Shown here one piece after another: positions 42,150 to 51,041 of a stretch of 64,000 nucleotides of DNA. Source of the DNA: Natronospira proteinivora (GTDB lineage: Bacteria; Pseudomonadota; Gammaproteobacteria; Natronospirales; Natronospiraceae); contig NZ_JALJYF010000002.1 in NCBI RefSeq assembly GCF_024170465.1, forward strand, positions 992,001 through 1,056,000, in the 5' to 3' direction. Positions within the stretch are counted from its first letter, which is position 1, and every line of letters begins with the position of its first letter. The notes under the pieces were generated by a model, which was given only the letters and a program-made list of their open reading frames with translations, did no database searches and was not told the DNA's origin. The position numbers were made by a program, and so were the translations under genes.

Positions 42150-42172
42150 CCGACCGATCGGTCGGCTATAAT
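42150..42172 (+). promoter_or_regulatory. Perfect 16-bp palindrome abutting a TATAAT box, upstream of the M48 lipoprotein gene
   Basis: CCGACCGATCGGTCGG (42150-42165) is a perfect palindrome directly followed by CTATAAT (-10 TATAAT at 42167-42172). No good -35 is visible 16-18 bp upstream, where the palindrome lies, so it may be an activator or repressor site. It resembles the TetR-type site before the gene at 15187 (core GACCGATCGGTC versus GACCGGTCGGTT). Confidence 0.6.
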
Positions 42173-42200
42173 CCGGTAAGGTCCTTCAGGAGGTCATGTG

Positions 42201-43055
42201 ATGGTGGCTGATCAGGCACGTGGCGTTTGCAGCTCTGTTCGGATGGCGGTGGCCGTGATTGTCTTGTCGCTATGCTTGATGGCTTGCCAGACCGTGCCAG
42301 AGACGGAGCGGGAACAGTTGCTATTGACCTCTCCGGATTTGGAGAAAGCGCTCGGCGATCAGGCTTTCAGTCAGGTGATGCGTTCTCATCAGGAGATTGT
42401 TGAAGGACAGGATTATGAAACCTTGCAGCGTGTCGGTCGGCGCATTGTTTCGGTGGCCCAGCCGGAATTGGCGGCACGTGGTTTCGGGGATCTGGAATGG
42501 TCTTTCCATCTAATCGATGATGACACTGCGAATGCCTTTGTGGTCCCTAGTGGCCAAGTGGTCTTTTTCCAGGGAATCATGCCGATTCTCGAAAATGAGG
42601 CAGGGGTTGCCGCTGTGATGGGCCATGAAGTGGCCCATGTGATTGCCCGCCATGGTGGTGAGCGCATCAGCCAGCGCCTGCTGGTTTCCTCTGGGACATT
42701 ATTGGCCGCATCGGCACTGAGTGATGATCCTGATGAAGGCGAGCGTTGGCTCGGGGCATTGGGGCTTGCCGCCCTGTTTGCCATGGAAATGCCCTATTCC
42801 AGGACCCATGAAAGCGAAGCCGACTACCTGGGGACACGGCTGATGGCCAAGGCCGGCTATGATCCTGAAGAAGCGGTCCGAGTCTGGGAGCGAATGGAGG
42901 CTGCCACCCTCTCTCTACCGGCTTTTCTCTCGAGCCACCCAACGTCCCGCTCCCGCCGCGATGCCCTGGAGGCCGATCTGCCGGTTTTTCGTGAACTGAT
43001 GCCCGATGCCGACAAACAGTCGCCGGTGCCTGTTAAGGGAGTAGGCGGCCATTGA
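42201..43055 (+). CDS. M48-family zinc metalloprotease, lipoprotein
   Basis: This is a 284-residue protein. ATG 42201 is chosen for AGGAGG seven bases upstream; a GTG at 42198 is possible. The lipobox LMAC makes Cys29 the lipidation site. The zinc motif HEVAH (142-146) lies in MGHEVAHVIARHGGERIS; the third ligand is in SRTHESEADYLGTRLMAKAG. The HPTSRSR block at the end is also family-typical. Relatives (BepA/LoiP/YcaL) degrade misfolded outer-membrane proteins. A 16-bp palindrome next to its -10 box suggests specific regulation. The downstream ATPase gene follows after 43 bp. Confidence 0.9.
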   Translation: MVADQARGVCSSVRMAVAVIVLSLCLMACQTVPETEREQLLLTSPDLEKALGDQAFSQVMRSHQEIVEGQDYETLQRVGRRIVSVAQPELAARGFGDLEWSFHLIDDDTANAFVVPSGQVVFFQGIMPILENEAGVAAVMGHEVAHVIARHGGERISQRLLVSSGTLLAASALSDDPDEGERWLGALGLAALFAMEMPYSRTHESEADYLGTRLMAKAGYDPEEAVRVWERMEAATLSLPAFLSSHPTSRSRRDALEADLPVFRELMPDADKQSPVPVKGVGGH

Positions 43056-43098
43056 TGGCGCTTGACCCTGCCCGGCGGCCTGTGCAGGCTTGGCCGCC

Positions 43099-44751
43099 AT
43101 GAACGCACTCAATGAACAATGCCGAAATATCGATGGCCGGAGCTATAAGGCCTACAAGCGCCTCATGGGTCGCCATGACCTGGGGGTTGGCCGGGAGCTG
43201 CTGGTGGATCATGTTCAGGCGGATCCTTTTGCACCACCAAGCCGAATGCGGTTTCGGATCTCCTGGGCCCAATGTCGCTTGCCCGATGCGGCGCTTGACG
43301 GGCCCGACCGACGGCGGGCTGCCCGGGATTGGTTGGCTCGTTGTTTCCGTGCCGAGACGCGTACGGAAAATGTCCTGTCCATCGACGCCGGTGGCCAAAC
43401 GGTGCTGGAGCGAAGCTGCGTGCTGTTTGACGAGTCGGGCGTGGAGTTGCGCCTGAAAGTGGCCTTGCCCGCCCGGGGACGCAAGATCATGGGGCGTCAG
43501 GCGGCCGAGGCCCTCACGGAGCGCTTGCCCGCCGTGGCGCAGGCGATTCTTTGCCCCGAAGGGGCGGATATCGATGCCATGATCCGCCACTGCCAAGTGG
43601 TGGAAGACCAGGCCGCCATGCGTCGATCCCTGGTCGAGCGGGGCCTGGTGGCCTTTGTGGCGGACGGCAGTGTTCTGCCCCGTGCTTCCGGTGTCTCGGA
43701 GGGGCCATTGCCCGAGGCCGTGCCCTTCGAATCTCCGGATTCCCTGCGCGTCACCCTGGATCGGCCCAATGCCGGTCCCATTGCCGGGATGGGGCTGCCC
43801 TCGGGCGTCACCCTCATTGTGGGTGGTGGCTATCACGGCAAGTCCACTTTGCTTTCTGCCTTGCAGGAAAGCATCCATGATCATGTGGCCGGGGATGGCC
43901 GAGAGGCGGTAGTCACCCGTGCCGATACCATGAAGATCCGTGCCGAGGATGGCCGCAGTGTGGCCGGTGTCGATCTGAGCCCCTTCATCGGCGAGTTGCC
44001 GGGGGGCAGCGATACCCGCTGTTTCCACAGTCAGGATGCTTCCGGGAGTACCAGCCAGGCCGCTGCCCTGCTGGAGGCCCTGGAGGCCGGCAGCCGTTGT
44101 CTGTTGATGGATGAGGACACCTCGGCCACCAACTTCCTGATCCGCGATGAGCGCATGCGCCAACTGGTGTCGGCGGACGAGGAGCCTATCACCCCCTTTG
44201 TGGACCGCATTCGCAGCCTGGCCGAGGAAGGGGTATCCACGCTGCTGGTGCTGGGCGGCTCGGGGGATTATCTGCCTGTGGCTGATACCGTGGTTCAGAT
44301 GAAAGCCTTCCAGCCCCTGGATGTGACCCGGAGGGCCCGGGAAATCGGCGGTGAGCCACCGGAACCGGTGGCCGGGCCGGATTTGCTGCCTGTCGCTCGG
44401 ACTCTGAAGATGCCGGCCCTGCGGGAGGCTATTCTGGGTCGCAAGGGACGGATGCGAATCCGGGTGCGGGAGACCGGCCTAACGGTGGGGGCCGCCGAGA
44501 TCAATCTGGCGGCGGTGGAACAATTGCAGGACCCTTCCCTGCAGCGAGGTGTGGCCTGGCTTCTCATGGCCCTGATTGGAGAAGAAGGTCCGGCCCGACT
44601 GGAAGGCCTGCCCGGCAAGCTGGCCGAATGGTTGGACCGGGAGGACTGGCATGGTCTGGCCGGTAGCACCCCGGTGGATGCGGCCCGGCCCCGGGTTGTA
44701 GACGTGCTGGCCACCTTGTCCCGTTTGCGGGCCGTTCAACCCTGCTTCTAG
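43099..44751 (+). CDS. ABC-class predicted ATPase (COG3044, PF09818)
   Basis: This is a 550-residue cytoplasmic protein. It starts MNALNEQCRNIDGRSYKAYKRL with the family's 'D...Y..Yk.l.G.y.f....l..DhvQ.DPfa.PSr' opening (here DHVQADPFAPPSRMRF). Walker A is GGGYHGKSTLL from residue 245. Next come the family blocks RAEDGRSVAGVDLSPFI, TRCFHSQDASGSTSQAAALLEAL, LLMDEDTSATNFLIRD (Walker B and D/E) and LVLGGSGDYLPVADTVVQM. The enzyme hydrolyses ATP; its biological role is not known. The ATG has no good Shine-Dalgarno site, so translation may be coupled to the M48 gene 43 bp upstream. Confidence 0.9.
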   Translation: MNALNEQCRNIDGRSYKAYKRLMGRHDLGVGRELLVDHVQADPFAPPSRMRFRISWAQCRLPDAALDGPDRRRAARDWLARCFRAETRTENVLSIDAGGQTVLERSCVLFDESGVELRLKVALPARGRKIMGRQAAEALTERLPAVAQAILCPEGADIDAMIRHCQVVEDQAAMRRSLVERGLVAFVADGSVLPRASGVSEGPLPEAVPFESPDSLRVTLDRPNAGPIAGMGLPSGVTLIVGGGYHGKSTLLSALQESIHDHVAGDGREAVVTRADTMKIRAEDGRSVAGVDLSPFIGELPGGSDTRCFHSQDASGSTSQAAALLEALEAGSRCLLMDEDTSATNFLIRDERMRQLVSADEEPITPFVDRIRSLAEEGVSTLLVLGGSGDYLPVADTVVQMKAFQPLDVTRRAREIGGEPPEPVAGPDLLPVARTLKMPALREAILGRKGRMRIRVRETGLTVGAAEINLAAVEQLQDPSLQRGVAWLLMALIGEEGPARLEGLPGKLAEWLDREDWHGLAGSTPVDAARPRVVDVLATLSRLRAVQPCF

Positions 44752-44820
44752 CCACGCTTGTGAAGCAAGCGGTGAAACCCTATCTTTTAAGGGTATGACC
44801 CTAGCGACAGGAGGCGGGCC

Positions 44821-45288
44821 ATGATTCATGCACCCCGATTTCATCATACCCTGATGGTGGTGGTCGTCCTGTTGCCCTTTGTGGTGATGGCCTGTGCCGG
44901 TTCACCGGCCAGCGAACGCCGGGCCGAACGGGAATCCATTGCCGAAATCTACGAGCGGCATGCCACCGGCTCCCGGGATCAAACGGTCTACCCGGCGGTG
45001 GATCGCTGGTTCTCCCTGGATGAGAAGCTGGTGGTCCGAACCCGGGACGATAAGTACTTCCTGGTGGAAGTCAGCCCGGTGTGCGCCAATGAGCTGCATT
45101 TTGCCTCGGTCCCACGCATCAGCCTGGACCAGCAATCCCGCAATCGTCTGACCCGGCAGGACCGCATCATCATGGGTGAACAATCCTGCCGCATTACGGG
45201 TATCTGGCGGGTGGATCACGAAGCGGCCCGGGCAGAACTGGACGAAGAAGGCATTGAACATGCCTTTCTGCGGATTCGCGAGCGCTGA
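44821..45288 (+). CDS. DUF6491 lipoprotein
   Basis: This is a 155-residue protein with a signal ending in VMAC, lipidated at Cys25. The mature part has WFSLDEKLVVRTRDDKYFLVEVSPVC, LHFASVPRISLDQQSRN, LTRQDRIIM and CRITGIWRVD. This is the DUF6491 pattern ('W...d...l.V.....YL..l...C..L....i.....' then 'C.i..i'). Its two conserved Cys pair may be a disulfide. Function unknown. ACAGGAGG precedes the ATG. The stop touches the stop of the convergent SDR gene without a gap. Confidence 0.8.
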   Translation: MIHAPRFHHTLMVVVVLLPFVVMACAGSPASERRAERESIAEIYERHATGSRDQTVYPAVDRWFSLDEKLVVRTRDDKYFLVEVSPVCANELHFASVPRISLDQQSRNRLTRQDRIIMGEQSCRITGIWRVDHEAARAELDEEGIEHAFLRIRER

Positions 45289-45978
45289 TCAAGCCTTGAG
45301 GGGTGTTGGCCGGATCAGGATCTCGTTCACATCCACCCGCTTAGGCTGTGACAGGGCATAGAGAACCGCCGCGGCGATGTCCTCGGGCAGCATGTATTGT
45401 TCCGGGGTTTGGTCGAAGAAGGGGGTGTCCACCACGCCGGGTTCCAGCAGCGTGACCCTGATCCCCGTGCCCCGCAACTCTTCCCGCAAGTTGTAGCCGA
45501 TGCCGGTAACCGCCCACTTGCTGGCGCTGTACATGGAGCCGGGAATAGTGGCTCGTCCGGCGGCGGATCCGGTAAGAATGATATGCCCTTCGCTTTCCTT
45601 CAGGGCCGGCAGCGTGGCCTGTATGGTCAGGGCCACGCCGTAAATGTTGGTCAGTACCAGATCCTTCCAGCTGGCCGGGTCGGCTTCGGCAAAGCCGCCC
45701 GGGCTGCCGCCACGGCCGGCGTTGGCGAAGACGGCATCCAAGCGACCGAAGTGTTCCAGACTTCGTTTCACCAGCGTCTTCTGGGAAGCCTCGTCGGTGA
45801 CATCGCAGCCCAGCGCCAGGGTCTTGTCCGGTCCGCCCAGTTCCCGCGCCAGCGCGTCGAGCCGTTCCTGTCGGCGGGCGGCAATCACCACACGATAGCC
45901 GGCCCGCACGGCATGGCGGGCGGTTTCCTCACCGATGCCGCTGGAGGCCCCGGTAATCAACAAGACTGGATCGGTCAT
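45289..45978 (-). CDS. Short-chain dehydrogenase/reductase
   Basis: This is a 229-residue SDR. The N-terminal nucleotide motif is LITGASSGIGEETARHAV with Arg residues after strand 2 (AARRQER), suggesting NADP(H). The catalytic tetrad has NAG, Ser in LTGSAAGRATIPG and Tyr/Lys in MYSASKWAVTG. The segment EPGVVDTPFFDQTPE and ending resemble YdfG-type oxidoreductases that reduce 3-hydroxy acids such as serine, but the substrate is unproven. GGGAG precedes the ATG. Separate from neighbours on the same strand. Confidence 0.9.
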   Translation of the reverse strand: MTDPVLLITGASSGIGEETARHAVRAGYRVVIAARRQERLDALARELGGPDKTLALGCDVTDEASQKTLVKRSLEHFGRLDAVFANAGRGGSPGGFAEADPASWKDLVLTNIYGVALTIQATLPALKESEGHIILTGSAAGRATIPGSMYSASKWAVTGIGYNLREELRGTGIRVTLLEPGVVDTPFFDQTPEQYMLPEDIAAAVLYALSQPKRVDVNEILIRPTPLKA

Positions 45979-46082
45979 AATCCGCTCCCTTGCGCGATGG
46001 GATCAAACTACCCAGAATAAACGGTATTGGGGAAATAGTATGACGTTTTTGACCTGCCGTGCACATGGGAAAAGGGGGCTTT

Positions 46083-47381
46083 ATGGCATTGTTGGACGAT
46101 GAGGAGCGTATTCCGCCGGTCTGGGAACGCTTGCCGAGGATATTCCTTTACCCCCTGCATTCCGCCTGCCTGGTGGCCCTGGGTCTTTACTCCCTGTTGT
46201 ACCTGGCGGGCATGTATTTCCCTCTGGCCGGCTGGTTACTGGTGTTGCTTGCCTATGTGGGGCTCTACAAGTTCGCCGCCGACTGCCTGGAGGCCACCGC
46301 CTATGGGCAATTGACACCGCCGGAGACCCAAAGCGCCAGTACCAGCTGGATGCTGTTGAAGCTGTTCGGCCTGTTGTTTGTTCTGTATTTCACGCTGGGG
46401 CTGGTGGTGGCCACCACCGGGTCGGTTTTCCTGACGGTGATCACTGGTCTGGTCTTCGCCCTTTGCCTGCCGGCCGCCATCATGATCGTGGTGATGACCA
46501 ACAGCCTGCTCAATGCCCTGAACCCTCTGGGCTGGATGACCGTCATCACCCGCATCGGCTGGGGTTACTTCATTGCGGTATTGCTGCTGGCCCTGTTGCT
46601 GCTTAGCCAGGGTGTGGCGGAAACCCTCTTGGTTAATCTGGCCGGGCTTGGCGCCATGACGGCGGTGGGTCTGTTCTTTATTGGGGGTTATTTCCTGATC
46701 GCCAGTTACCATCTGATGGGCTATCTCATCTTCGAAAACCATGAGGCTCTGGGAGTGGATGCCCGGGTGCCCAGCGAGTCGCCCCAGTCGCCGGAGGCGG
46801 GGGGCGATTCACCCCTGCTTCAGGAAGTCCGAGCGCTGGTCAGGGACGGCCAAGTGGATGAGGCGGTTCAATCCCTGAAACAGTCTCTCAATCAGGGCGG
46901 TCTGCCCGAAGAGCATGATCAGTACCGGCGGCTGCTCAAGCTGAAAGAGGATGAGGCGGGTCTGCTGGAACATGCCCGTGCCTATATCCCCGTTCTGCTT
47001 TATGGTCTGGAACAGGAAAAAAAGGCCATGAACATTGCCGCCGAGTCACTCAAGCAGGACCCCGACTTCAGGCCCAAGGAGCCCAAGCAGGTACTGGATC
47101 TGGCTCGGGTGATGGATCGTTTTGGGGATTATGAATCCATCATCCGGATCACCAATGGTTTCGCCAAACAGCATCCCCATCACCCGGATGTGGCCGAGAA
47201 TTACTACCTGGCGGCCAAGGCCCTGTGGTTCGGCCGAGGCAAGGGCCAACAGGCGGCCGGTATTCTCAAGCAGTTGCGCCAGCGTTATCCCGAGCATCCC
47301 CTGGCCGATGACATGAAGCGCCTGGTTGAGATCATCCAGGGTGGCGGGCAGTTGGGTCGTATGAAGCCCTCCGGGGCCTAG
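46083..47381 (+). CDS. DUF4013-like membrane protein with C-terminal repeat module
   Basis: This is a 432-residue protein. The start at 46083 follows AAGGGGG. The first 230 residues have six hydrophobic helices with a soluble insert; FAADCLEATAYGQLTPPE and the gap of helices resemble DUF4013-like permease-type proteins without motor domain. The C-terminal cytoplasmic part is TPR-like: VRDGQVDEAVQSLKQSLNQG, then a central ARVMDRFGDYESIIRITNGF and QHPHHPDVAENYYLAAKALWFG...QAAGILKQLRQRYPEHPLA. The last block resembles one in the convergent rhomboid gene (see findings). Function unknown. Confidence 0.7.
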   Translation: MALLDDEERIPPVWERLPRIFLYPLHSACLVALGLYSLLYLAGMYFPLAGWLLVLLAYVGLYKFAADCLEATAYGQLTPPETQSASTSWMLLKLFGLLFVLYFTLGLVVATTGSVFLTVITGLVFALCLPAAIMIVVMTNSLLNALNPLGWMTVITRIGWGYFIAVLLLALLLLSQGVAETLLVNLAGLGAMTAVGLFFIGGYFLIASYHLMGYLIFENHEALGVDARVPSESPQSPEAGGDSPLLQEVRALVRDGQVDEAVQSLKQSLNQGGLPEEHDQYRRLLKLKEDEAGLLEHARAYIPVLLYGLEQEKKAMNIAAESLKQDPDFRPKEPKQVLDLARVMDRFGDYESIIRITNGFAKQHPHHPDVAENYYLAAKALWFGRGKGQQAAGILKQLRQRYPEHPLADDMKRLVEIIQGGGQLGRMKPSGA

Positions 47382-47389
47382 CAGTGTCC

Positions 47390-48874
47390 TTACTGATTCA
47401 ACAGGGTTCGGGCGGCCTGGCGTTGGCCGGGTCGTTCTGCCCGGGCCTCGGCCTGCTCCAGATAGGGCTTGGCGGCTCCCATGCCGCTTTGCTGGAGCAG
47501 TCGCCGGCCCAGCATCAGGCAGGCATCGGCCAAGCCTGGAACCGCTTTGCGGGTTCGGAGCAATGCCCGCAGCAGACGACTGGCCTCTTCCAGTTCACCC
47601 CAGCGGGTCAGGCGAGCTGCTAACTCAAGCAAGGTGGCCGGGCGCAGGCGAATTCGGCCCTGCTGTCGGTAATCCTTGAGGGTTTCCACGATCAGGGCCC
47701 GGATGGGCGGGGTTTCTCCGGGGATGAGAAAGATCTGTTCGGCTGCCTGGTGGCGTTCCGGGTCATCGGTCTTTAACTTGCAGGCGGCGTACCAGCAGCG
47801 ATTGACATCCGGATCATGGGGATGGCGTTCCAGCAGGGGGCGAAGCTTGAGTTTGGCCCGGTCGGGCTTGAGGTCGGCCACGGCCTCGCGGGCTTCACGC
47901 AAAGCCGCCTGATCTTCCTCCCGGCGGCTGTCTTCCTCCAGAAAGGCCTCCCTGGCCAATCCCAGCCGTCGAATCGCCAAGCCCATCAGGGCCCCGGCCA
48001 CCAGGCCGCCAATATGGGCCTCGTAGGCCACATTACTGCCGCTGTCCAGCAGGAACTGAAAGACCTCCCAGCCCAGCCAGGCCGGCAACAGCACAATCGC
48101 CGGTGCCCGGACATAATCAAAATAGACAAAGAACCAGTAAAAGAACCGCACCCGGCGGCGCCCGTACAGCACGGCATATAGCCCCATAAGCCCGGCAATG
48201 GCCCCGGATGCCCCCAGCATGCCCCCGGCACTACCCCAGTTCACCGCCAGTGAAAGACCGGCGGCTGCCAAGCCGGAGACCAGATAGCTGCCCAGGAACA
48301 GACCCCGCCCAAGCGCCCCTTCCACCAGCAGGCCCAGCAAGACCAGAAACAGCATATTGCCGAACAGGTGCATGAAGCTGCCGTGCATGAACATGTGGGT
48401 GAGGAATGTAAGTGGCCGGGTATCCTGCTGACTGAGCAGATACTGACGGGAGAAGCTTTCGTCCAGGATGGCTTCGTATTCCCGGCGTTTATCGGCCCAG
48501 GCTTGCCAGTCCTCGCTGCTCCGCTCGGCAAAGGCGCCGGCCTCGGCCTGGTCCAGGAAACGGGGGTGGCCTTCAATTACATGGGCCTGGTAGCTGGCCA
48601 GGAACAGATCGGGCGCGCCCTGGGCGCGCAAGTCCTCCACCTCCTGGTATTGCTGCCAATGGGCGCGGTCTGCTGGCTCAACGGCCTGTTCAAACCATTC
48701 CCATTCGGTCTCGGCCAGGCTGCTTTCCAGGTAGTAGCGGGCACCATCCTCTTCGATCTTTCCGTCACTGCCTTGCAGGCCGAAGAACACCAACAGGTTG
48801 AGCAGCAACAGGACGGCGGTGACGTAGGGGAAGTTCTCGCGGTTGGGCTTTTTATGCAGTGGCAGGATGATCAC
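47390..48874 (-). CDS. Rhomboid intramembrane serine protease with long insert and repeat tail
   Basis: This is a 494-residue protein starting at a GTG (VIILPLHKKPNRENFPYVT). The catalytic dyad is Ser223 in GASGAIAG and His287 in YEAHIGGLVAG; the conserved HMFMHGSFMHLFGNM helix is present. Unlike usual rhomboids of 200-280 residues, it has a ~110-residue acidic, Trp-rich insert between helix 1 and helix 2 (periplasmic side), and a ~200-residue cytoplasmic tail with TPR-like helices (LLERHPHDPDVNRCWYAACKL). Rhomboids cut transmembrane segments; the substrate is unknown. It converges with the DUF4013-like gene, nine bases apart. Confidence 0.9.
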   Translation of the reverse strand: MIILPLHKKPNRENFPYVTAVLLLLNLLVFFGLQGSDGKIEEDGARYYLESSLAETEWEWFEQAVEPADRAHWQQYQEVEDLRAQGAPDLFLASYQAHVIEGHPRFLDQAEAGAFAERSSEDWQAWADKRREYEAILDESFSRQYLLSQQDTRPLTFLTHMFMHGSFMHLFGNMLFLVLLGLLVEGALGRGLFLGSYLVSGLAAAGLSLAVNWGSAGGMLGASGAIAGLMGLYAVLYGRRRVRFFYWFFVYFDYVRAPAIVLLPAWLGWEVFQFLLDSGSNVAYEAHIGGLVAGALMGLAIRRLGLAREAFLEEDSRREEDQAALREAREAVADLKPDRAKLKLRPLLERHPHDPDVNRCWYAACKLKTDDPERHQAAEQIFLIPGETPPIRALIVETLKDYRQQGRIRLRPATLLELAARLTRWGELEEASRLLRALLRTRKAVPGLADACLMLGRRLLQQSGMGAAKPYLEQAEARAERPGQRQAARTLLNQ

Positions 48875-49042
48875 GTTGTACTGGACGGCGGTGTTGGCCG
48901 CCGTGCTCCCCCTTCCTTGTTCCCCATTCGTGATGATTATGCCAAGGCCCGACCGGGATTTCGATGGAGGTCGGATCTCCCCGGCCCTGGTGTCCTTGGA
49001 TTGTCGTCCGGAATGGCAATGCCGGAAGGGGCTCGCGCAAAC

Positions 49043-49080
49043 AAAAAAGCCCCGCCGGTTCTGGCGGGGCTTTTGGCTTG
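49043..49080. terminator. Bidirectional terminator downstream of mdh
   Basis: AAGCCCCGCC and GGCGGGGCTT pair around a six-base loop (49047-49072), with TTTTGG after it on the plus strand and six Ts on the minus strand. It lies about 20 bases past the mdh stop. Confidence 0.85.
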
Positions 49081-49093
49081 GCTCAGGGTAGAG

Positions 49094-50068
49094 TCAGAGC
49101 AGTTCCTTGACGCCTTCCCGTTCCTCGCGCAGTTCCTCGTCCGTGGCGGTCATGCGCTCGCGGCTGAAGTCGTTGATCTCCAATCCCTGAACGATTTCGT
49201 AATCGGCACCTTTGCAGATGACCGGGAAGCTGTAGATGACGCCTTCCTTGATGCCGTAGCTGCCGTCGGCGGGCACGGCCATGCTTACCCACTCGCCGTT
49301 GCTGCCCAGATGCCAGTCATGCATGTGATCAATGGCGGCGGAAGCAGCGGAGGCGGCGGAGGAGGCGCCGCGGGCCTTGATGATGGCGGCACCGCGCTGC
49401 TGCACGGTGGGAATGAAGCTGTCCTTGTACCAGTCATCATCCACCAGCTCGGCAGCGGCCTTGCCGTCCACGGTGCACTGGCTGATATCCGGATACTGGG
49501 TGGCGCTGTGGTTGCCCCAGATGATCATGCCCTTGATGTGGCTGTTGTGGCTGCCGGTCTTGTTGGCCAGTTGGCCCAGGGCCCGGTTATGGTCCAGCCG
49601 CGTCATGGCCGTGAAGTTGCGCGGGTTTAGATCCGGGGCATTGGCCTGGGCAATCAGGGCATTGGTGTTGGCCGGGTTCCCTACTACCAGCACTTTCACA
49701 TCACGGCTGGCGTGGTCGTTCAGGGCCTTGCCCTGAGGACCGAAGATCTTGCCGTTCTCCTTGAGCAGATCCTTGCGCTCCATGCCGGGGCCTCGGGGTT
49801 TGGCACCCACCAGCAGCGCGAAATCCGTGTCCTTGAAGCCCACCGAGGGGTCGTCGGTGGTGACGATGTCGGCCAGCAGGGGGAAGGCGCAGTCATCCAG
49901 CTCCATGGCCACGCCCTCAAGGGCGTCCATGGCCGGGGGGATCTCCAACAGCTGCAGAATCACCGGCTGATCTTTGCCCAGCATGTCGCCGGCGGCGATG
50001 CGGAAGGCCATGGCATAGCCGATCTGGCCGGCGGCCCCGGTAATGGTCACGCGAAGCGGTTCTTTCAT
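49094..50068 (-). CDS. mdh: Malate dehydrogenase
   Basis: This is a 324-residue enzyme of the TCA cycle, oxidising malate to oxaloacetate with NAD. The NAD motif is [19 protein letters not shown]. The substrate loop has [15 protein letters not shown] with the two Arg, [12 protein letters not shown], and the catalytic pair Asp-Arg (MTRLDHNRA) with His in [10 protein letters not shown]. This is the type-2 (cytosolic/chloroplast-like) form of about 325 residues. GGGAG precedes the ATG. It is monocistronic, divergent from the GntR/ABC operon. Confidence 0.97.
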   Translation of the reverse strand: MKEPLRVTITGAAGQIGYAMAFRIAAGDMLGKDQPVILQLLEIPPAMDALEGVAMELDDCAFPLLADIVTTDDPSVGFKDTDFALLVGAKPRGPGMERKDLLKENGKIFGPQGKALNDHASRDVKVLVVGNPANTNALIAQANAPDLNPRNFTAMTRLDHNRALGQLANKTGSHNSHIKGMIIWGNHSATQYPDISQCTVDGKAAAELVDDDWYKDSFIPTVQQRGAAIIKARGASSAASAASAAIDHMHDWHLGSNGEWVSMAVPADGSYGIKEGVIYSFPVICKGADYEIVQGLEINDFSRERMTATDEELREEREGVKELL

Positions 50069-50221
50069 CGTCTGCTCCCTTGAATTGAGTGGTGGATTCG
50101 TCGCCCCGGGGCTGCCAACGCAGCGGCCCCGCTGGGGGAGGGCCCCCGAGTGGCGCGTATTCTAGCATCCCGGCGCCACCCCTGCTGTTGCCCCGATGGG
50201 TAAAAAATAATCACCCACCCC

Positions 50222-50260
50222 TTGCATTCGTCAGATTTGGTGTTATAGTTAGCTACAACA
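50222..50260 (+). promoter_or_regulatory. Promoter and candidate GntR operator of the small protein/GntR/ABC operon
   Basis: TTGCAT (50222-50227), 16 bp, and TATAGT (50244-50249) form a promoter. The 20-bp imperfect palindrome TGTTATAGTTAGCTACAACA (50241-50260; 8 of 10 half-site matches) covers the -10 box. The regulator encoded in the operon (50670-51029) is the natural candidate to bind it. Confidence 0.65.
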
Positions 50261-50292
50261 GCAAACGGGGCAAGGCCCCACGGAGGTGGAAA

Positions 50293-50610
50293 ATGAAAGC
50301 ACGCACGATTCAACAAAGCATTTTGATGATCGCATTGACGGCGGGGATGGCGGTATCCGCCCAGGCCGCTACCCACGATCTGGACGCCCAGAGCTTTGAT
50401 CGCCTGGCTATCAACCAGTCGGTGGTCCTGGGGCTGAGCGAGGCCCGTCAGGCCCTGCGCGAGCAACGCCAGGACTGGCTCCAAACTTCGCTCAATGGCG
50501 AGATGGCCCAACAGGACTGGTACATTTCCGACCCGGCCATGCGTATCGCCGGGAACCCGATGGCCGCCCGTTTGGCTAGTGGGCTGGTGATATATATCGG
50601 TAACCGTTAA
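50293..50610 (+). CDS. Small exported protein leading the GntR/ABC operon
   Basis: This is a 105-residue protein with a signal peptide (cleavage after SAQAA, about residue 25) and GGAGGTGG before the ATG. The mature part is 80 residues: a helical section with RLAINQSVVLGLSEARQALREQRQ, then NGEMAQQDWYISDPAMRIAGNP. No Cys. Helix content and lack of motifs leave the function open; its position as the first gene, under the palindrome that should bind the GntR regulator, suggests it works with the ABC exporter, for example as an envelope sensor or protector. Unknown family. Confidence 0.75.
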   Translation: MKARTIQQSILMIALTAGMAVSAQAATHDLDAQSFDRLAINQSVVLGLSEARQALREQRQDWLQTSLNGEMAQQDWYISDPAMRIAGNPMAARLASGLVIYIGNR

Positions 50611-50669
50611 TGTAGTGACCGCGACCGGCTTGCCGGGAACCGACAGGCCCAAGAGTGCCGAGGCAGACC

Positions 50670-51029
50670 ATGGATCAAGACTGGAATGACAATCAGCCCA
50701 TTTATCGCCAGTTGCGGGACCGGGTGGTGGATATGATCCTGGAGGGAACCCTTGCGGAGGGGGATGCCCTGCCCTCGGTGCGTAATGTGGCTACGGAATA
50801 CCAGATCAATCCCCTGACTGTGCTCAAGGCCTATCAGGCCTTGCAAGACGAGGAATTGGTGGACAAGCGTCGAGGCCGGGGCATGTTCGTGCGCGACGGT
50901 GCCGTGGATAAGCTGCGAGCCTCTGAGCGCCAACAATTTCTGGAGCAGGAATGGCCCCTGATTGTCGAGCGCGTGGAACGCCTGGGACTGGATCTGGACG
51001 AGCTGCTCAAGGCAGCAGGTCGCAACTAG
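50670..51029 (+). CDS. GntR-family regulator, YtrA type
   Basis: This is a 119-residue regulator: winged helix at the N-terminus (PIYRQLRDRVVDMILEGTLAEGDALPSVRNVATEYQINPLTVLKAYQAL) and a short helical dimerisation tail of about 40 residues. That short tail defines the YtrA subfamily, whose genes usually precede ABC exporter genes and are relieved by cell-wall antibiotics. ATG 50670 has GAGG upstream; a GTG at 50655 is an alternative. It shares the operon with the ABC genes below. Confidence 0.9.
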   Translation: MDQDWNDNQPIYRQLRDRVVDMILEGTLAEGDALPSVRNVATEYQINPLTVLKAYQALQDEELVDKRRGRGMFVRDGAVDKLRASERQQFLEQEWPLIVERVERLGLDLDELLKAAGRN

Positions 51030-51041
51030 GGAGACAGCAAC

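Noticed and set aside
43033-44163. Long minus-strand frame (376 codons) opposite the ABC-class ATPase gene
   Set aside because: It mirrors a clearly conserved ATPase on the plus strand; long antisense frames are common in GC-rich genes.
44755-44771. Short inverted repeat CGCTTG...CAAGCG after the ATPase gene
   Set aside because: Only six pairs and no T run; too weak for a terminator call.
48368-49630. Plus-strand frame (420 codons) across rhomboid and mdh
   Set aside because: It runs antisense through two genes and over a terminator; no start signal.
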